Below, in pieces: positions 1-10,454 of a stretch of 64,000 nucleotides of DNA (position 1 is the first letter of the stretch; each line of letters opens with the position of its first letter). Below the pieces are notes generated by a model that did not search any database, had not been told where the DNA came from, and worked only from the letters and a program-made list of their open reading frames with translations. The stretch is from NCBI RefSeq assembly GCF_016097555.1, contig NC_054703.1:11021957-11085956 (forward strand), in the 5' to 3' direction. The position numbers were made by a program, and so were the translations under genes. The stretch comes from Gigantopelta aegis (lineage: Eukaryota > Mollusca > Gastropoda > Neomphalida > Peltospiridae).

Positions 1-335
1 GTCGTTTCAAGGCCGACCTCTGTGTGAATGATTTTTCACACACGTCACAACTAAAATGTTTAACACCAGTCTGAATTAACGTGTGTCGTTTCAAGGCCGA
101 CCTCTGTGTGAATGATTTTTCACACACGTCACAACTAAAATGTTTAACACCAGTCTGAATTAACGTGTGTCGTTTCAAGGCCGACCTCTGTGTGAATGAT
201 TTTTCACACACGTCACAACTAAAATGTTTAACACCAGTGTGAATTAACATGTGTCGTTTCAAGGCCGACCTCTGTGTGAATGAGTTTTCACACACGTCAC
301 AACTAAAATGTTTAACACCAGTGTGAATTAGCATG
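1..335 (-). pseudogene. ZnfA: C2H2 zinc-finger fragment, four near-identical 84-bp finger units, running off the left edge
   Basis: Four tandem units of exactly 84 bp translate on the minus strand to one 28-residue C2H2 finger each, of the type CDVCEKSFTQRSALKRHMLIH without the terminal tail shown here in one run: key residues are C-x2-C, F, L, H-x3-H and an HTGVKHFS linker. The units differ at only a few bases (for example one has CEN in place of CEK), so they look recently homogenised or amplified. The frame is open to the window edge, where the C-terminal part must lie. The upstream (N-terminal) side is cut off by a SINE fragment at 340, and only decayed fingers follow it. C2H2 fingers bind DNA in the nucleus. 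I call it a fragment or pseudogene because its 5' part is broken; the part beyond the edge is unseen. Confidence 0.75.
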
Positions 336-339
336 TGCG

Positions 340-426
340 TCTGGGTAGGAGCCGGTACCAGGATGCGTACCCAGTACTTACCAGCCTTAAATCTAATAGC
401 TTAACCTTTACACGACCGAGACCGGT
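340..426 (-). mobile_element. SINE fragment (S3 family, tRNA-like head)
   Basis: The bases resemble the tRNA-derived head of the S3 SINE family of this window: GGAGCCGGTACC, CCCAGTACTTACCAGCC and a trailing CTTAACC. Read on the minus strand it contains a B-box-like stretch. It is truncated and separates the intact fingers at 1-335 from the decayed fingers to its right. Confidence 0.6.
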
Positions 427-439
427 TCGACTTAAAGTA

Positions 440-621
440 AAGTAACACTCTTATAAACATTACATCACACATGAAAGGCTTAACTCCAGTCTTTCAAGTT
501 TTTGTTCGATATAAATGATTTGCACACACGTCACATAAAACAGTCTCAACTCCAGTATGGATCAATATATGCTCAACTTCTTTCAAGTGCGACCTGTGTG
601 AGAATAGTGTGTCTAAATCGC
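440..621 (-). pseudogene. Decayed C2H2 zinc-finger remnant of ZnfA
   Basis: On the minus strand the sequence still encodes pieces such as FSHRSHLK, HILIHTGVET and CDVCANH, the typical finger and linker words of the neighbouring ZNF genes. Spacing between the zinc ligands is lost and a stop follows. It was probably continuous with the finger array at 1-335 before a SINE fragment came in. Its right end passes directly into the 62-bp satellite. Confidence 0.6.
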
Positions 622-2315
622 ACATCTGAAACAGACCTAGCCATTCAAGAGGATCTATCACTCTCACCGAGACATGTACAAAGACATCTGAAACAGACCT
701 AGACATTCAAGGAGATATATCACTCTCACCAAGGCATGCACAAAGACATCTGAAACAGACCTAGCTATTCAAGGGAATCTATCACTCACCGAGGCATGCA
801 CAAAGACATCTGAAACAGACCTAGCCATCCAAGGGGATCTATCACTCTCACCGAGGCATGTACAAAGACATCTGAAACGGACCTAGCCATTCAAGGGGAT
901 CCATCACTCTCACCGAGGCATGTACAAAGAAATCTGAAACAGACCTAGCCATTCATGGGGATCTATCACTCTCACCAAGACATGTACAAAGACATCTGAA
1001 ACAGACCTAGCCATTCAAGGGGATCCATCACTCTCACCGAGGCATGTACAAAGAAATCTGAAACAGACCTAGCCATTCATGGGATCTATCACTCTCACCA
1101 AGACATGTACAAAGACATCTGAAACAGACCTAGCCATTCATGGGGATCTATCACTCTCACCGAGGCATGTACAAAGAAATCTGAAACAGACCTAGCCATT
1201 CAAGAGGATCTATCACTCTCACAGAGGCATGCACAAAGACATCTGAAACAGACCTAGCCATTCAAGGGAATCTATCACTCTCACCGAGGCAAGTACAAAG
1301 ACATCTGAAACAGACCTAGCCATTCAAGGGGATCCATCACGCTCACCGAAGCAAGTACAAAGACATCTGAAACAGACCTAGCCATCCAAGGGGATCTATC
1401 ACTCTCACCGAGGCATGTACAAAGACATCTGAAACAGACCTAGCCATTCAAGGGGATGTATCACTCTCACCGAGGCATGTACAAAGAAATCTGAAACAGA
1501 CCTAGCCATTCATGGGGATCTATCACTCTCACCGAGGCATGTACAAAGACATCTGAAACAGACCTAGCCATTCATGGGGATCTATCACTCTCACCGAGGC
1601 ATGTACAAAGACATCTGAAACAGACCTAGCCATTCAAGAGGATCTATCACTCTCACAGAGGCAAGCACAAAGACATCTGAAACAGACCTAGCCATTCATA
1701 GGGATCTATCACTCTCACCGAGGCAAGTACAAAGACATCTGAAACAGACCTAGTCATTCAAGGGGATCTATCACTCTCACCGAGACATGTACAAAAACAT
1801 CTGAAACAGACCCAGGCATCCAATGGGATCTATCACTCTCACCGAGGCATGTACAAATACATCTGAAACAGACCTAGCCATTCAAGGGGATGTATCACTC
1901 TCACCGAGGCATGTACAAATAAATCTGAAACAGACCTAGCCAAAGACATCTGAAACAGACCTAGCCATTCAAGGGGATCTATCACTCTCACCGAGACATG
2001 TACAAAGACATCTGAAACAGACCTAGCCATTCAAGGGGATGTATCACTCTCACCAAGGCATGCACAAAGACATCTAAAACAGACCTAGCCATTCAAGGGG
2101 ATCTATCACTCACCGAGGCATGTACAAAGACATCTGAAACAGACCTAGCCATTCAAGGGAATCTATCACTCTCACCGAGGCAAGTACAAAGACATGTGAA
2201 ACAGACCTAGCCATTCAAGGGGATCCATCACTCTCGCCGAGGCAAGTACAAAGACATCTGAAACAGACCTAGCCATTCAAGGGGATCTATCACTCTCACC
2301 GAGGCAAGTACAAAG
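622..2315. repeat. 62-bp satellite array, about 27 copies
   Basis: The unit contains ACATCTGAAACAGACCTAGC, followed by a stretch around GGGGATCTATCACTCTCACC and GAGGCATGTACAAAG. Successive starts fall 62 bp apart (for example 684 and 746), with some 60-bp units and one truncated unit near 1930-1960. Copies are about 90 percent alike by eye. The array lies between the decayed fingers of ZnfA and the 3' flank of ZnfB, ending at the words AAAGAGAGTAAC that start conserved flank sequence in sister units. Short open frames inside it are artefacts of repetition. Confidence 0.9.
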
Positions 2316-2452
2316 AGAGTAACTATAGCTGCCCTTACCATGTGGAGGTATATGTATTAGTATTGTAGTCTTAAATGTCGCCCTATAATCGAAGTTTGGG
2401 GAGAAATTAATCACGCTCTTCAATTTGTTTCTCGTCCAGATCTGTTAAAACG
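2316..2452 (-). other. 3' flank / probable 3' UTR of ZnfB
   Basis: Single-copy stretch just downstream of the ZnfB stop on the minus strand. It matches the equivalent flank of ZnfD (18948 onward) and ZnfE (29050-29150), for example AGAGAGTAACT and ATTAATCAC. No coding sequence is visible. Confidence 0.45.
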
Positions 2453-3121
2453 TTAATACCTGTGAATCAACATATGACGTTTCAAGCTGCAATTGCGAGA
2501 GAAACATTTTGCGCACATTTCACATTTGAAAGACTTGACACCAGTGTGAATCCACATATGATGTTTCAAGTGTGACCTTTGTGAGAAACCCTTTTCACAG
2601 ACTTTACATTTAACAGGCTTAACGTCAGTGTGAATCCACAAATGTTGTTTCAAGGACGTTTTTTGTGAGAAATGTTGTCCACACTCCTCACACTTAAACG
2701 ACCGGACTCCAGTGTGAACGCACATATGACGTTTCAAATGTGAACTGGTCAATGAACATTTTGCACACACCTCACATTTAAAAGGTTTAACGCCAGTGTG
2801 AAACAACATATGAGTTTTCAAGGTGGAACATTGAGAGAACTGTTTTGCACACACCTCACATTTGAAACTCTTCACTCCAGTGTGAATCAACATATGCTGT
2901 ATTAAGGAATTATTCCATTGAAAACACTTTGTACACACAGTGCACTGATATGGTCGTTCAGCAGTGTGGATCCTCATATGCTGCTTAATGTAACACTTGT
3001 TCGAGAAACACTTTAAGCACATTCCACATTGGAAAGGTTTTTCACAGGAATGATCTGTGTTGTTTTCACAATTATTTGACAAGATCTGATGTTCGACACG
3101 TCTATCATCACTGTTTGACAT
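2453..3121 (-). CDS. ZnfB: C2H2 zinc-finger protein, 222 aa, seven fingers
   Basis: This is the best preserved member of the cluster. It starts with MSNSDDRRVEHQ, has a lead of about 30 residues without KRAB, SCAN, BTB or ZAD features, then seven C2H2 fingers: CGMC, CTVC, CEVC, CEVC, CEEC, CKVC and CEMC, each with C-x2-C, twelve residues and H-x3-H. It ends HMLIHRY just after the last histidine. Finger 4 lacks the usual Phe (CAKCSLTSS). Linkers are HTGVKxFKC, a variant of TGEKP, which suggests sequence-specific DNA binding in the nucleus. An in-frame stop upstream of the ATG supports this start. The 5' splice-site region at 3201-3210 suggests it is the last exon of a spliced gene. The target is unknown. 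Confidence 0.8.
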   Translation of the reverse strand: MSNSDDRRVEHQILSNNCENNTDHSCEKPFQCGMCLKCFSNKCYIKQHMRIHTAERPYQCTVCTKCFQWNNSLIQHMLIHTGVKSFKCEVCAKQFSQCSTLKTHMLFHTGVKPFKCEVCAKCSLTSSHLKRHMCVHTGVRSFKCEECGQHFSQKTSLKQHLWIHTDVKPVKCKVCEKGFSQRSHLKHHMWIHTGVKSFKCEMCAKCFSRNCSLKRHMLIHRY

Positions 3122-3200
3122 ATTGCTTTTAAGACAGTGGACCTTCGTAGTTGATCCGTTTCACAGTGTTTTGTTTCATTGGGATCCTCTTTGACATCAG

Positions 3201-3210
3201 CCTGGAATGA
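3201..3210 (-). other. Candidate 3' splice site upstream of ZnfB
   Basis: Read on the minus strand the bases are TCATTCCAG followed by GCTGATGTC. The same TTCATTSCAG/GCTGGT word occurs at the same place upstream of ZnfC (10190-10200) and ZnfE (30287-30297), so it is probably the acceptor of the intron before the finger exon. Exon sequence from here to the ATG is 80 nt and contains an in-frame stop, so it would be 5' UTR in this copy. Confidence 0.55.
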
Positions 3211-3470
3211 ACATTTTCCCGAAATAAAAGTATGAAAAGAAGTACAAAAACAGGACCAGTAAACGAACAAATGAAACAGAAATGAAGACGTGAATAATAG
3301 GAACGATATGTGGAGTGTGCGTATGTGGGGGCAATGATGATTGAATCAATAGTGAGGGATTCATTTTCTCTAGTGGGGGAACAGGAAAATAAACCCCATA
3401 TATTTTCATCATCGAGTGGGGGGCACAGTCCCCACCCCAAGCCTCCCAGTACCCATATGCCTGTTATATA
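3211..3470 (-). other. Intron segment upstream of ZnfB, partly shared by paralogues
   Basis: The first 100 bases (GAACATTTTCCCGAAATAAAAG, shown here only in part as GAACATTTTC, then AGTACAAAAACAGGACCAG) match the introns of ZnfC, D, E, F and G. The rest (3300-3470) is not recognised in the other units. No first exon can be identified. Confidence 0.45.
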
Positions 3471-3680
3471 CAATTAGAATTCTAGTACGCAGTCCTTTGC
3501 ACAAACTTCAGCAATCTGAGCTGTCTGTACAGGACAGTGGGTTAACAATTAGTTAGAGAAAACTCGGTGTAGTGACCGTACATCTATCCAGTACGTCATT
3601 GACACTCACTCTGGGTGGGAGCCGGTACCAGAATGTCAACCCAGTGCCTACCAGCTGTAAATCCAATATCTTAACCAAGT
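3471..3680 (-). mobile_element. SINE, S3 family
   Basis: Near full-length copy. On the minus strand it opens with a tRNA-like head (GGCACTGGGTTGACATTC as a B-box region, GGTACCGGCTCCCACCCAG) and ends toward 3471 with the family tail containing CTGTCCTGTACAGACAGC and CTTTGCACAAACTTCAGC on one strand or the other. The same family recurs nine more times in the window, usually next to the U-module. Confidence 0.75.
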
Positions 3681-3687
3681 AAGGAGA

Positions 3688-4245
3688 CATTCAAATATTA
3701 CGTAAAGCTTAGGGGGTGGGCGTTATGTGGCGTTACAAGGGGTGGGGGTGTATTAAACAGCGTTACGTAACACAATTTAGTTTTCTCTTAAACGTACCAT
3801 GCCATGACAACAATATATAATGTAGGTTTTTTTTAGAGGTAAGTGTAAAGCCAAAACAATTATAACTCAAGCTGAAATGCTTTAATACACCAGACATTTT
3901 AATATTGTATGTGTGAGCCCATCCGTACCCTTCAATTAGGGGCTGGTATAATTTTTCTCTGTCAACCATGATGGTGATCAATTAAAATGGCGGAAGTGAA
4001 AACCCGAGTATTTTGTTTTCTATCGTAAGATACGTCACTCTAATGACGTCATCCTAGTACACATGGGTATGAATAAACATTGCCACGTTGCTTTGTCTGT
4101 GTGTTGGGGGGGGGGGGGGGTGTATCTCCGAGCGTTACGTAATTATTTTTTTCGGGAGGGTGTATGGTCTAGCGTTACGGGGTGTTACAAGGGGGTGGGT
4201 GGGTGTCTAATTTTGACAAAAATAGTGTTACGTAATATTTGAACG
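3688..4245. mobile_element. MITE with TTCAAATATTACGTAA termini
   Basis: The left end reads CATTCAAATATTACGTAA and the right end, reversed, GTCGTTCAAATATTACGTAA. Inside both ends are G-rich stretches with repeated GCGTTACGTAA and GTTACAAGGGGGTGGG, so the inverted repeats extend over 60 bp or more with gaps. Length is about 560 bp and no transposase is visible; a 72-codon frame on the minus strand (3763-3981) has no family resemblance I can name. The middle carries a TGACGTCA site. It inserted between an S3 SINE and the U-module. Confidence 0.65.
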
Positions 4246-4254
4246 ACCACCTAA

Positions 4255-4468
4255 CAGTTTTCAAAATCGTGATTAGCGACATTTTTAGATAAAATTGTCT
4301 ATCGATCTCTGAAGCAATAAAATAATTGAAATCCGAAACAACAAACACACATTCCTGTTAACATCTTTTTTTAATATCTTATTTTTTATATTTTAATTTT
4401 TTCTTCTTTCTTGTCTTTCTTTCTTTAAACATATAAAAGCAATAATATTAATAATGATAATGACGATG

Positions 4469-4511
<43 letters not shown>

Positions 4512-5168
4512 TAATGATAATAATAAAATATGTTGTTATGGGATATAAGTTGTGCATATTTACTATTTAAATTATATTTTGTTAGTGTGAAATATGTATA
4601 TGTTATTAAAAAAGTATCACACAGAAAAAAAACCCACCCCAATTTTTTGAATTTCACAGAAGAAACTGGGCTGTCACAAATAAAGTTAGTCCGATCCTGT
4701 GTTCTATTTCGTCTATCAGATGCTGATATATTAAAGACCATACTAGGATTTGCCGATACTAATTTTGTCTCTAGACAACATTAGGCAAGGCATACAAGTT
4801 AGTGATTTATGCGACCCTCGAGACATATTTTCTATTTGTAATTTATCAATAATAAACGCGGTAAATTGCTCTAATAAATTGAAGAAACTTACCAAACAAC
4901 AATCGGATTATCACAAAGGAAATGGAAACGATAAATCTATTCAGACCTGTTACTCGGACTGACAGGTCAAGTCAATTCACGGACTAACATTTCTGTCGCA
5001 CGGAGCTTGATGCAGTTTGTTGGTGGGCGGAGATAGAGGCGCGGGTTGACAGGCATTTGGTTTGAGAGAGGGAGTGGCAGAAGCAGTTGGAAGGAACTTG
5101 CTTTTATTTCTTTTCTGCTTGTTGATTATTAGAGCCCAGATTTCCGCATTAGCAAAAGCATTCGACGG

Positions 5169-5170
<2 letters not shown>
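4255..5170. repeat. U-module copy 1 (unit-associated non-coding repeat)
   Basis: This stretch recurs, diverged, at about ten places in the window. Diagnostic words in order are ATTAGCGA, TTTAAATTATATTT, AAAGTATCAC, GTTCTATTTCG, TATTAAAGAC, ACAACAATC, GGCCCAGATTTCCGCATTAG-like (here GAGCCCAGATTTCCGC) near its end. It contains no long conserved reading frame. It always lies to the right of a ZNF intron, that is upstream of a minus-strand ZNF, so it could hold the gene's promoter or first exon, or be an old unclassified repeat. An (AAT)n run is embedded at 4441-4530. Confidence 0.5.
4441..4530. repeat. (AAT)n microsatellite
   Basis: About 90 bp of AAT/AATGAT repeats inside U-module copy 1. Confidence 0.9.

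Positions 5171-5171
<1 letters not shown>

Positions 5172-5262
<91 letters not shown>
5172..5262. repeat. (TC)n microsatellite, about 45 copies
   Basis: A perfect CT/TC run that follows the words GCATTCGACGGAAAT at the end of U-module copy 1. The Leu-Ser and Arg-Glu open frames here are artefacts. Confidence 0.97.
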
Positions 5263-5267
<5 letters not shown>

Positions 5268-5502
5268 TATGGGCGAGGGTGACGGTTTCTTTGTTTCCTC
5301 TATATTTTGTTTTAATTTTCCGTCATTTAGTTTTTCCAAGACAAAGTATCGTGGGGCAGTACATTCATTAAGTAATTCGGTACCATAAACGTTTGAATAA
5401 TTGTTAACACTACATATCAACAGCTCTGAGCCCTATCTACATTTCAACTGCATCCTTCCTATTGCTGAACATCCACTAAATTCGTAACTATCCCAGTATT
5501 GC
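5263..5502. other. Unassigned single-copy spacer
   Basis: No gene, RNA or recognisable repeat could be supported in this stretch between the (TC)n run and the next SINE. Confidence 0.4.
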
Positions 5503-5795
5503 TTTGGGGCGGGATGTAGCCCAGTGGTAAAGCGTTCACTTGATGCGCGGTCGATCTAGGATCGATCTCCGTCGGTGGAACCATTGGGCTATTTCTCGTT
5601 ACAGCCAGTGCTCCACAACTGGTGTAACAAAGGCCGTGGTATGTACTATCCTGTCTGGGATGGTGCATATAAAATATCTCTTGCTGCTACTCGAAAAGAG
5701 TAGTCAATGAAGTGGCGACAGCGGGTTTCCTATCTCGATATATGTGTGGTCCTTAACCATATGTCTGACGCCATATAACCATAAATAACAAATAA
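5503..5795 (+). mobile_element. SINE, S2 family (tRNA-like head, GCCCAGTGGTAAAGC)
   Basis: Plus-strand copy opening with a tRNA-like head: A box around TAGCCCAGTGGTAAAGC and B box around GGATCGATCTCC. The middle has GGCCGTGGTATGTACT and CTTGCTGCTA, and the 3' part reads GGCGACAGCGGGTTTCC then GTGGTCCTTAACCATATG. That last part is the reverse complement of the 5'-listed end of the S1 SINEs, so two families with different heads share a 3' module. A remnant of the same insertion sits at the same relative place in three sister units (18371, 27753, 60338). Confidence 0.8.
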
Positions 5796-6490
5796 AGCGG
5801 TGGTTGGGATGGGCCGTCATTTGCTCTTAGATCCACCCGTTTACCTGGCTGGCTTCAGAACACATTACAAACATTATTAAAATGAGCACCCGGAAGAAAC
5901 AATTATAATGAAAGAAGGATAAGTAATAATAATAATAATAATAATAAACATAATCATATTAGCATATAGTTAACAAGCATTCTGAAAGTACTGTTAACAC
6001 AATACATGTCCCGTACAGGGTTCTGCAAATGTTGTCTTAAATTCATGGGCAACAAATAGTTTTTGGTCGAGTTATGGCCCTTGAGTAAATTCCCGTAAAA
6101 TTCAAGCTTCATCTAAACATAATAATGAGTAAATCTTCATGGAACAATAATTTTAAATTTTAGAATCTGGAATATGTGATAGTGAATAACTTTAAGATTG
6201 GTATACACTGACCTTTAAAATGTTGGGAATTTCCCTTTTGGAGATGTATGGCCCAGCCTTAATAATAATAAAATGATCTAAATAGAATACGTGTTAACAT
6301 ATTGGCTAAAGGAAATTACAGATCAGCTAATACACCATTGTACAAGTTAGTCGCTTTTGAAAATAAAAACTGAAATTACCGTAGCAAACTCCATAACACA
6401 CTTAAGTAAATGGTCATTTTTTTTCAGAATATTAAACGTTCACATCAAATACTATGCACTTACTGAAAGTTATCTTATGCAACAACAAAA

Positions 6491-6560
6491 AATAATAATA
6501 AGAAGAAGAAGAAGAAGAAGAAGAAGAGAAGAAGAAAAAGAAAAAAAGAAAAAGAAGCGA
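6491..6560. repeat. (AAG)n microsatellite
   Basis: AATAAT passing into AAGAAG repeats and an A/G-rich tail. Inside the part of copy 1 that is missing from its duplicate. Confidence 0.9.
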
Positions 6561-7117
6561 AAGGATGAAACTCAACAGAACATCACCATATCTACCATTA
6601 TTCAGACTAATCATTGTCATCAAATAAAGTAATTATTGGACTTGTAGGCAAATCATACTAATGGGGTATGGACACTACACAACACACACATGTAACAAAA
6701 ACTTCTAATCTGAAGAAATAATTGATCTAGACATTTATGTTTAACTTCTATAATCACAACATAATGTACTCCAAGACTAATTTAAAAGACAACAAATTTG
6801 GATTGTTTCTGAGAGTTGAGCAGGATTTGGAGTTAACATTCTAAGTTAGATGTAATATGTGCCTACATTAAAAGATAGGCGCAACATATTTGTTTTAGGA
6901 CTACATTTTGATTAATATAAATGAAAAAAACCTATACATTAATTTCAGGCACTATACTGAATTTTTAATGAATATTACTTGATCATACAAAGCAACAGTG
7001 ATGTCAGGTTTGTGATGTGAGGCTAATTGTGTTTCCCATTAAAGCTCCAGTTTAGATATTTTGTGTATCAAAATAGTTTCAAGTTATGAAACACTGTGTT
7101 GCTCGTGTATATCGTAC

Positions 7118-7433
7118 TCTTTAGAAGCCAGGGACAGGATTTACCTCAATCGGTTGAGTCCTTGCTTGAGGAGTTTGCGTCATAAGATCGAACCACCTCG
7201 GTGGATCCATTTAAGTGATTTTGTTTTAGTTCCAACCAGTGCATCATAACTCGACACAGACCGTGGTACGTGCTTTTTCTGTTTTTTGGAAGGTTCATAT
7301 AAACGATCCCATTAGGCATTAGAAAAAAAAAGTTTCCTCTGATAACAATGCGTCAGAATTACAAACGTTTGTGGCATCCAATAGCCGATGATTAATTAAA
7401 CGCTGTGCTCTAGTGGTGTCATTAAACAAAACA
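7118..7433 (+). mobile_element. SINE, S2-related, tail ATTAAACAAAAC
   Basis: Plus-strand copy with a weak tRNA-like head (GGGACAGGATTTACCTCAATC, shortened here to GACAGGATTTACCTC), a middle with CCAACCAGTGCATCATAAC and ACCGTGGTACGTGC, and a tail with CAATAGCCGATGATTAATTA, CTCTAGTGGTGTC and ATTAAACAAAAC. The orthologous copy at 61595-61895 shows that it predates the duplication. Confidence 0.8.
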
Positions 7434-8344
7434 AATTTTGTTTAGAAGCCATTTTTTTTTTTAAATGAACAATTTAACTAAAATAACAAGCATTTTCATG
7501 TGATATTGCTTTCGTGAAATATAAACACTAAAAATGCATGTTTTAACCAAAATCTATAATTAAAAAAACATCACTCACTAAGCCATAACACGTGGTCAGG
7601 AATCAAGTTTTGATTGTAAAATGACACAGATATAAATTTTCTTTTGAAATCAATGGATTGTACATGGCTGTCAACATGAAGTGAATAAATACTTTTAAAT
7701 CGGTATCTTTTCGATAATTTCTTTTATATACATACATATACACACCCCTCCCCCATGGCAGTTGAAAAAACATACTGGCTTCAATATTAACATGTGTGCA
7801 TTTTATTATTGACAATAATATAGGTCAATGTATCGGATTTATGTACGTCTAAAGTAGTAGATACACAATTGATACAAAAAGATATTGCATGAGCATTTCG
7901 TTCGTATATTCCATACCCTGGTATATAAAATGGCAAAATATACAAATGTCTATTAGAGATCAATCCCTGTAGAGAAAGCAAAGAATAAACTATTATTCAT
8001 AACTATAACAGGCTGCCTTGGTGTAACTAAAATGTAGTGTCCATACCCCACAAGTGAATACTTGTACAATTGTTGTTAGACATGTATTGATTAATGCCCC
8101 TGAATATTGACTAATGTCATCTTCAATGTATCTTCAAAACACCAATTTATGGTAAAAACACCTATTCAGTGCAAATGTTTAACGGGTTATGCTTCAAATA
8201 TTAAATTATATACATACATCTTAGTACATAATGTTCTAGGAAATTATTTTATGAGTTTAATTACGATGATAATTTAGGGGTGTGGACACTACCGGGGTAT
8301 GAATACTACAAATTAGACATTGGGTGGCCCCGTTGACAGTAATA

Positions 8345-8634
8345 GAAGTTTATTTTGTTTAACGACACCACTAGAGCGCATTGATTAAATAATCATCGGC
8401 TACGCAATGTCAAACATTTGGTAATTTTGACTCGTAGTCATCAGACGAAAATGCGTTAAGATATTTTTATATGCCCTTTCCCACAGACAGGAAAACACCC
8501 CCCAGAGTTTTTCACCAGTTGTGGTGCACTGGTTGGAACGAGAAAAATCCAATTAATTGAATGAATCCACCGAGGTAGTTCGATGGAGCGACGCAAGCGA
8601 GAACTCAACTGATTCAGCTAAACCCCACCCTTGT
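8345..8634 (-). mobile_element. SINE, S2-related, with 8-bp target duplication
   Basis: Minus-strand copy: tail end TTTTGTTTAACGACACC at the left, head end (CTTGCGTCGCTCC region) at the right. It is flanked by CAGTAATA at 8337-8344 and 8635-8642. The other copy of the segmental duplication lacks it: there CAGTAATA is followed by a (TA)n run and a mariner element. The insertion is therefore younger than the duplication. Confidence 0.85.
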
Positions 8635-8642
8635 CAGTAATA

Positions 8643-9390
8643 AATCACAGTATGCATCATCTACATTTTTATTTTGGGGAAAGACATCCAATATCTATTG
8701 TGGCGTAACTGATACAATTAATTATCATATACTGTGATGGCATGAGTCTAAGGGGTATGGACACTACACATTTGTTTCTGACAATTCACACTGAAACCAT
8801 CACCTGTCTGGTACTGACCTATATTAATGATGACAGCTACAGATCTGTGAAACTGGTATTAAGTTATAAGAAATGCATCATTTGAAATCATTATATATCC
8901 AGAATATGTCATATTTGGGAAATGACATAAAATAGTTTAATTCTATTCTGAAAAAAGAGAGAAAAAACCCATAACGATGACCATGGTTAGTTCATCCCGC
9001 TGTCGAATCTGACAATGCAGCTATCGAAAAGCGGCAACCCTCAAAACACAGATGACATATGTTTAAAATTTGAAACATGAATTTCTGCCTTATTACTGTA
9101 CAAACTAAATAATTATGTTCGAAAGAAAATTGTATGTTTGCAATTTCACCATGCATACCACTTAAAACAATCACTTTATCACCATGACATCGTACACTGT
9201 ATGATTAGATTCCTATTGAAACTGGTAATCATGCACTGGACAAGCAAGTATATGTGCCATTGATGACATAAAACTTATGGAACCTGTTCATATATAACCT
9301 GTGTTCAACATTCAGCCATATAACATTTAGAATATTTAAAGTACAGTGATTGTGACCAAGCCGCATACCCTAAGTTAGACGAACAATTAA
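8643..9390. other. 3' flank of ZnfC, single copy in this window
   Basis: Low-complexity-free AT-rich DNA without a supported gene. Its duplicate, if present, lies beyond the right edge of the window. The last 100 bases probably hold the ZnfC 3' UTR. Confidence 0.4.
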
Positions 9391-10112
9391 TCACTCATCT
9401 CCATGTTCTTCACGTCGAGGTCTGTGAATCAACATATGCCGTTTCAAGTGCCACTTATGTGAGAAGGAATGCTTACAAACCTCACATTTGAAAGACTTGA
9501 TGCCAGTGTGAATCAACATATGCCGTTTCAAGACCAACCTCTTTGCGAAAGCTTTTTTACACACACCACAAATACAAAACTTAACACCAGTGTGAACTAG
9601 CATATGCTGTTTAAAGTCTGACCCCTGTGAGAAAGATACTTTTCACACACATCACAAATAAAAGACTTAACACCAGTGTGAATTAGTATGTGTTGTTTCA
9701 AGTGGGTATTTAGTTTGAAACATTTTGCACAAACCTCACATTTGAAAGGCTTAACACCAGTGTGAAGCAACATATGGACGTTCAAATTGGAACACTGAGC
9801 AAAATGTTTTGCACAGACCTCACATTTGAAATTCTTAACTCCAGTGTGAATCAGCATATGCTGTGTCAAGCGGCAATTCCATTTAAAACACTTTTTGCAC
9901 ACCTCACACTGATGTGGTCGTTCACCTGTATGGATCCTCATATGCTGCTTAATGGGACACTTGTTAGAGAAACACTTTAAACACATCCCACATTGGAAAG
10001 GTTCTTCGAAAGATTGTGATGATGTTTGTCCTTGGAGATCAGTGTTGTTTTCACAATGGTTTGACCTAACCTCTCGCTTGACACATCTGTCAGCAGTGAT
10101 TGACATACTCAT
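9391..10112 (-). pseudogene. ZnfC: C2H2 zinc-finger gene, seven fingers, broken by one frameshift
   Basis: The N-terminal frame (9597-10112, start MSMSITADRCVKREV) encodes a lead of about 45 residues and fingers 1-5; the C-terminal frame (9391-9603) encodes fingers 6 and 7 and a basic-acidic tail RPRREEHGDE. The frames join in finger 5: CDVCEKYLSHRG is followed by QTLNSIC and a stop, whereas the next frame gives GSDFKQHMLVHTGV. Finger 5 would have 13 rather than 12 residues between Cys and His, so an extra base or bases lie near 9635. It may be a real pseudogene, a population variant or an assembly error. Either way a five-finger truncated protein could be made. The splice acceptor and intron upstream are conserved. 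Confidence 0.75.
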
Positions 10113-10190
10113 TTAGTACAGTCTACCTTCGACGTTTTTTTTATCTGTTTCTCAATGTCTTGTTTCGTTAGAAGGGTCTCCCACACCAGC

Positions 10191-10200
10191 CTGGAATGAG
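10191..10200 (-). other. Candidate 3' splice site upstream of ZnfC
   Basis: Minus strand CTCATTCCAG/GCTGGTGTGG, with AG at 10192-10191. It is the same word as upstream of ZnfB and ZnfE. Exon sequence then runs 78 nt to the ATG. Confidence 0.55.
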
Positions 10201-10450
10201 TATTGTGAATAGAACTGAATCAGAACAAGTCACTAGATACATAAAATATAAACTAGAGTTGAAAAGCATGACCAAAAATTCCTCTTTCGTTACATCTCTA
10301 CACATTCTCTGTCTCTTCTGTTGATGATATTTCCTTGAATAGTAGGACAGTACTGATTTGTGTGCATTTTGTTTTCGTTTGTAATTAAGCAATACATCCT
10401 GACGACAGTAACGTTTAATGTCTGTTTAGGCATTATACACACTGAAAAAG
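10201..10450 (-). other. Conserved ZNF intron, ZnfC copy
   Basis: Matches the introns of ZnfD, F and G through words such as TCCTTGAATAGTA, CAATACATCCTGA and GTTTAATGTCTG. Conservation of intron as well as exon shows that the paralogues arose by DNA-level duplication, not retroposition. Confidence 0.65.
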
Positions 10451-10454
10451 TAAA

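Larger units (their letters stand above)
5796..8336. repeat. Segmental duplication, copy 1 (flank of ZnfC)
   Basis: Collinear with 60470-63150. Matching words include CCACCCGTTTACCTGGCTGG, ATGGGCAACAAAT, the S2 SINE at 7118-7433, ACATACATCTTAGTACATAATG and GGCCCCGTTGACAGTAAT. Copy 1 has about 0.7 kb (6190-6870) not seen in copy 2, and copy 2 has an insertion at 62761-63019. The first 250 bases also match the left flanks of ZnfD and ZnfE. No coding sequence is visible. It lies 3' of ZnfC and its function, if any, is unknown. Confidence 0.75.

Noticed and set aside
622-2315. CRISPR-like regular repeat pattern
   Set aside because: Whole units repeat with no unique spacers, and the setting is eukaryotic. 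The same holds for the 37-bp, 28-bp and 63/52-bp arrays.
3763-3981. 72-codon frame in the MITE as a gene
   Set aside because: No recognisable domain and located inside a non-autonomous element.
5062-5420. Leu-Ser or Arg-Glu rich frames across the (TC)n run
   Set aside because: Microsatellite translation artefacts. Similar frames at 27807-28079, 11109-11411, 25472-25700, 31543-32072 and 51470-51691 were rejected for the same reason.
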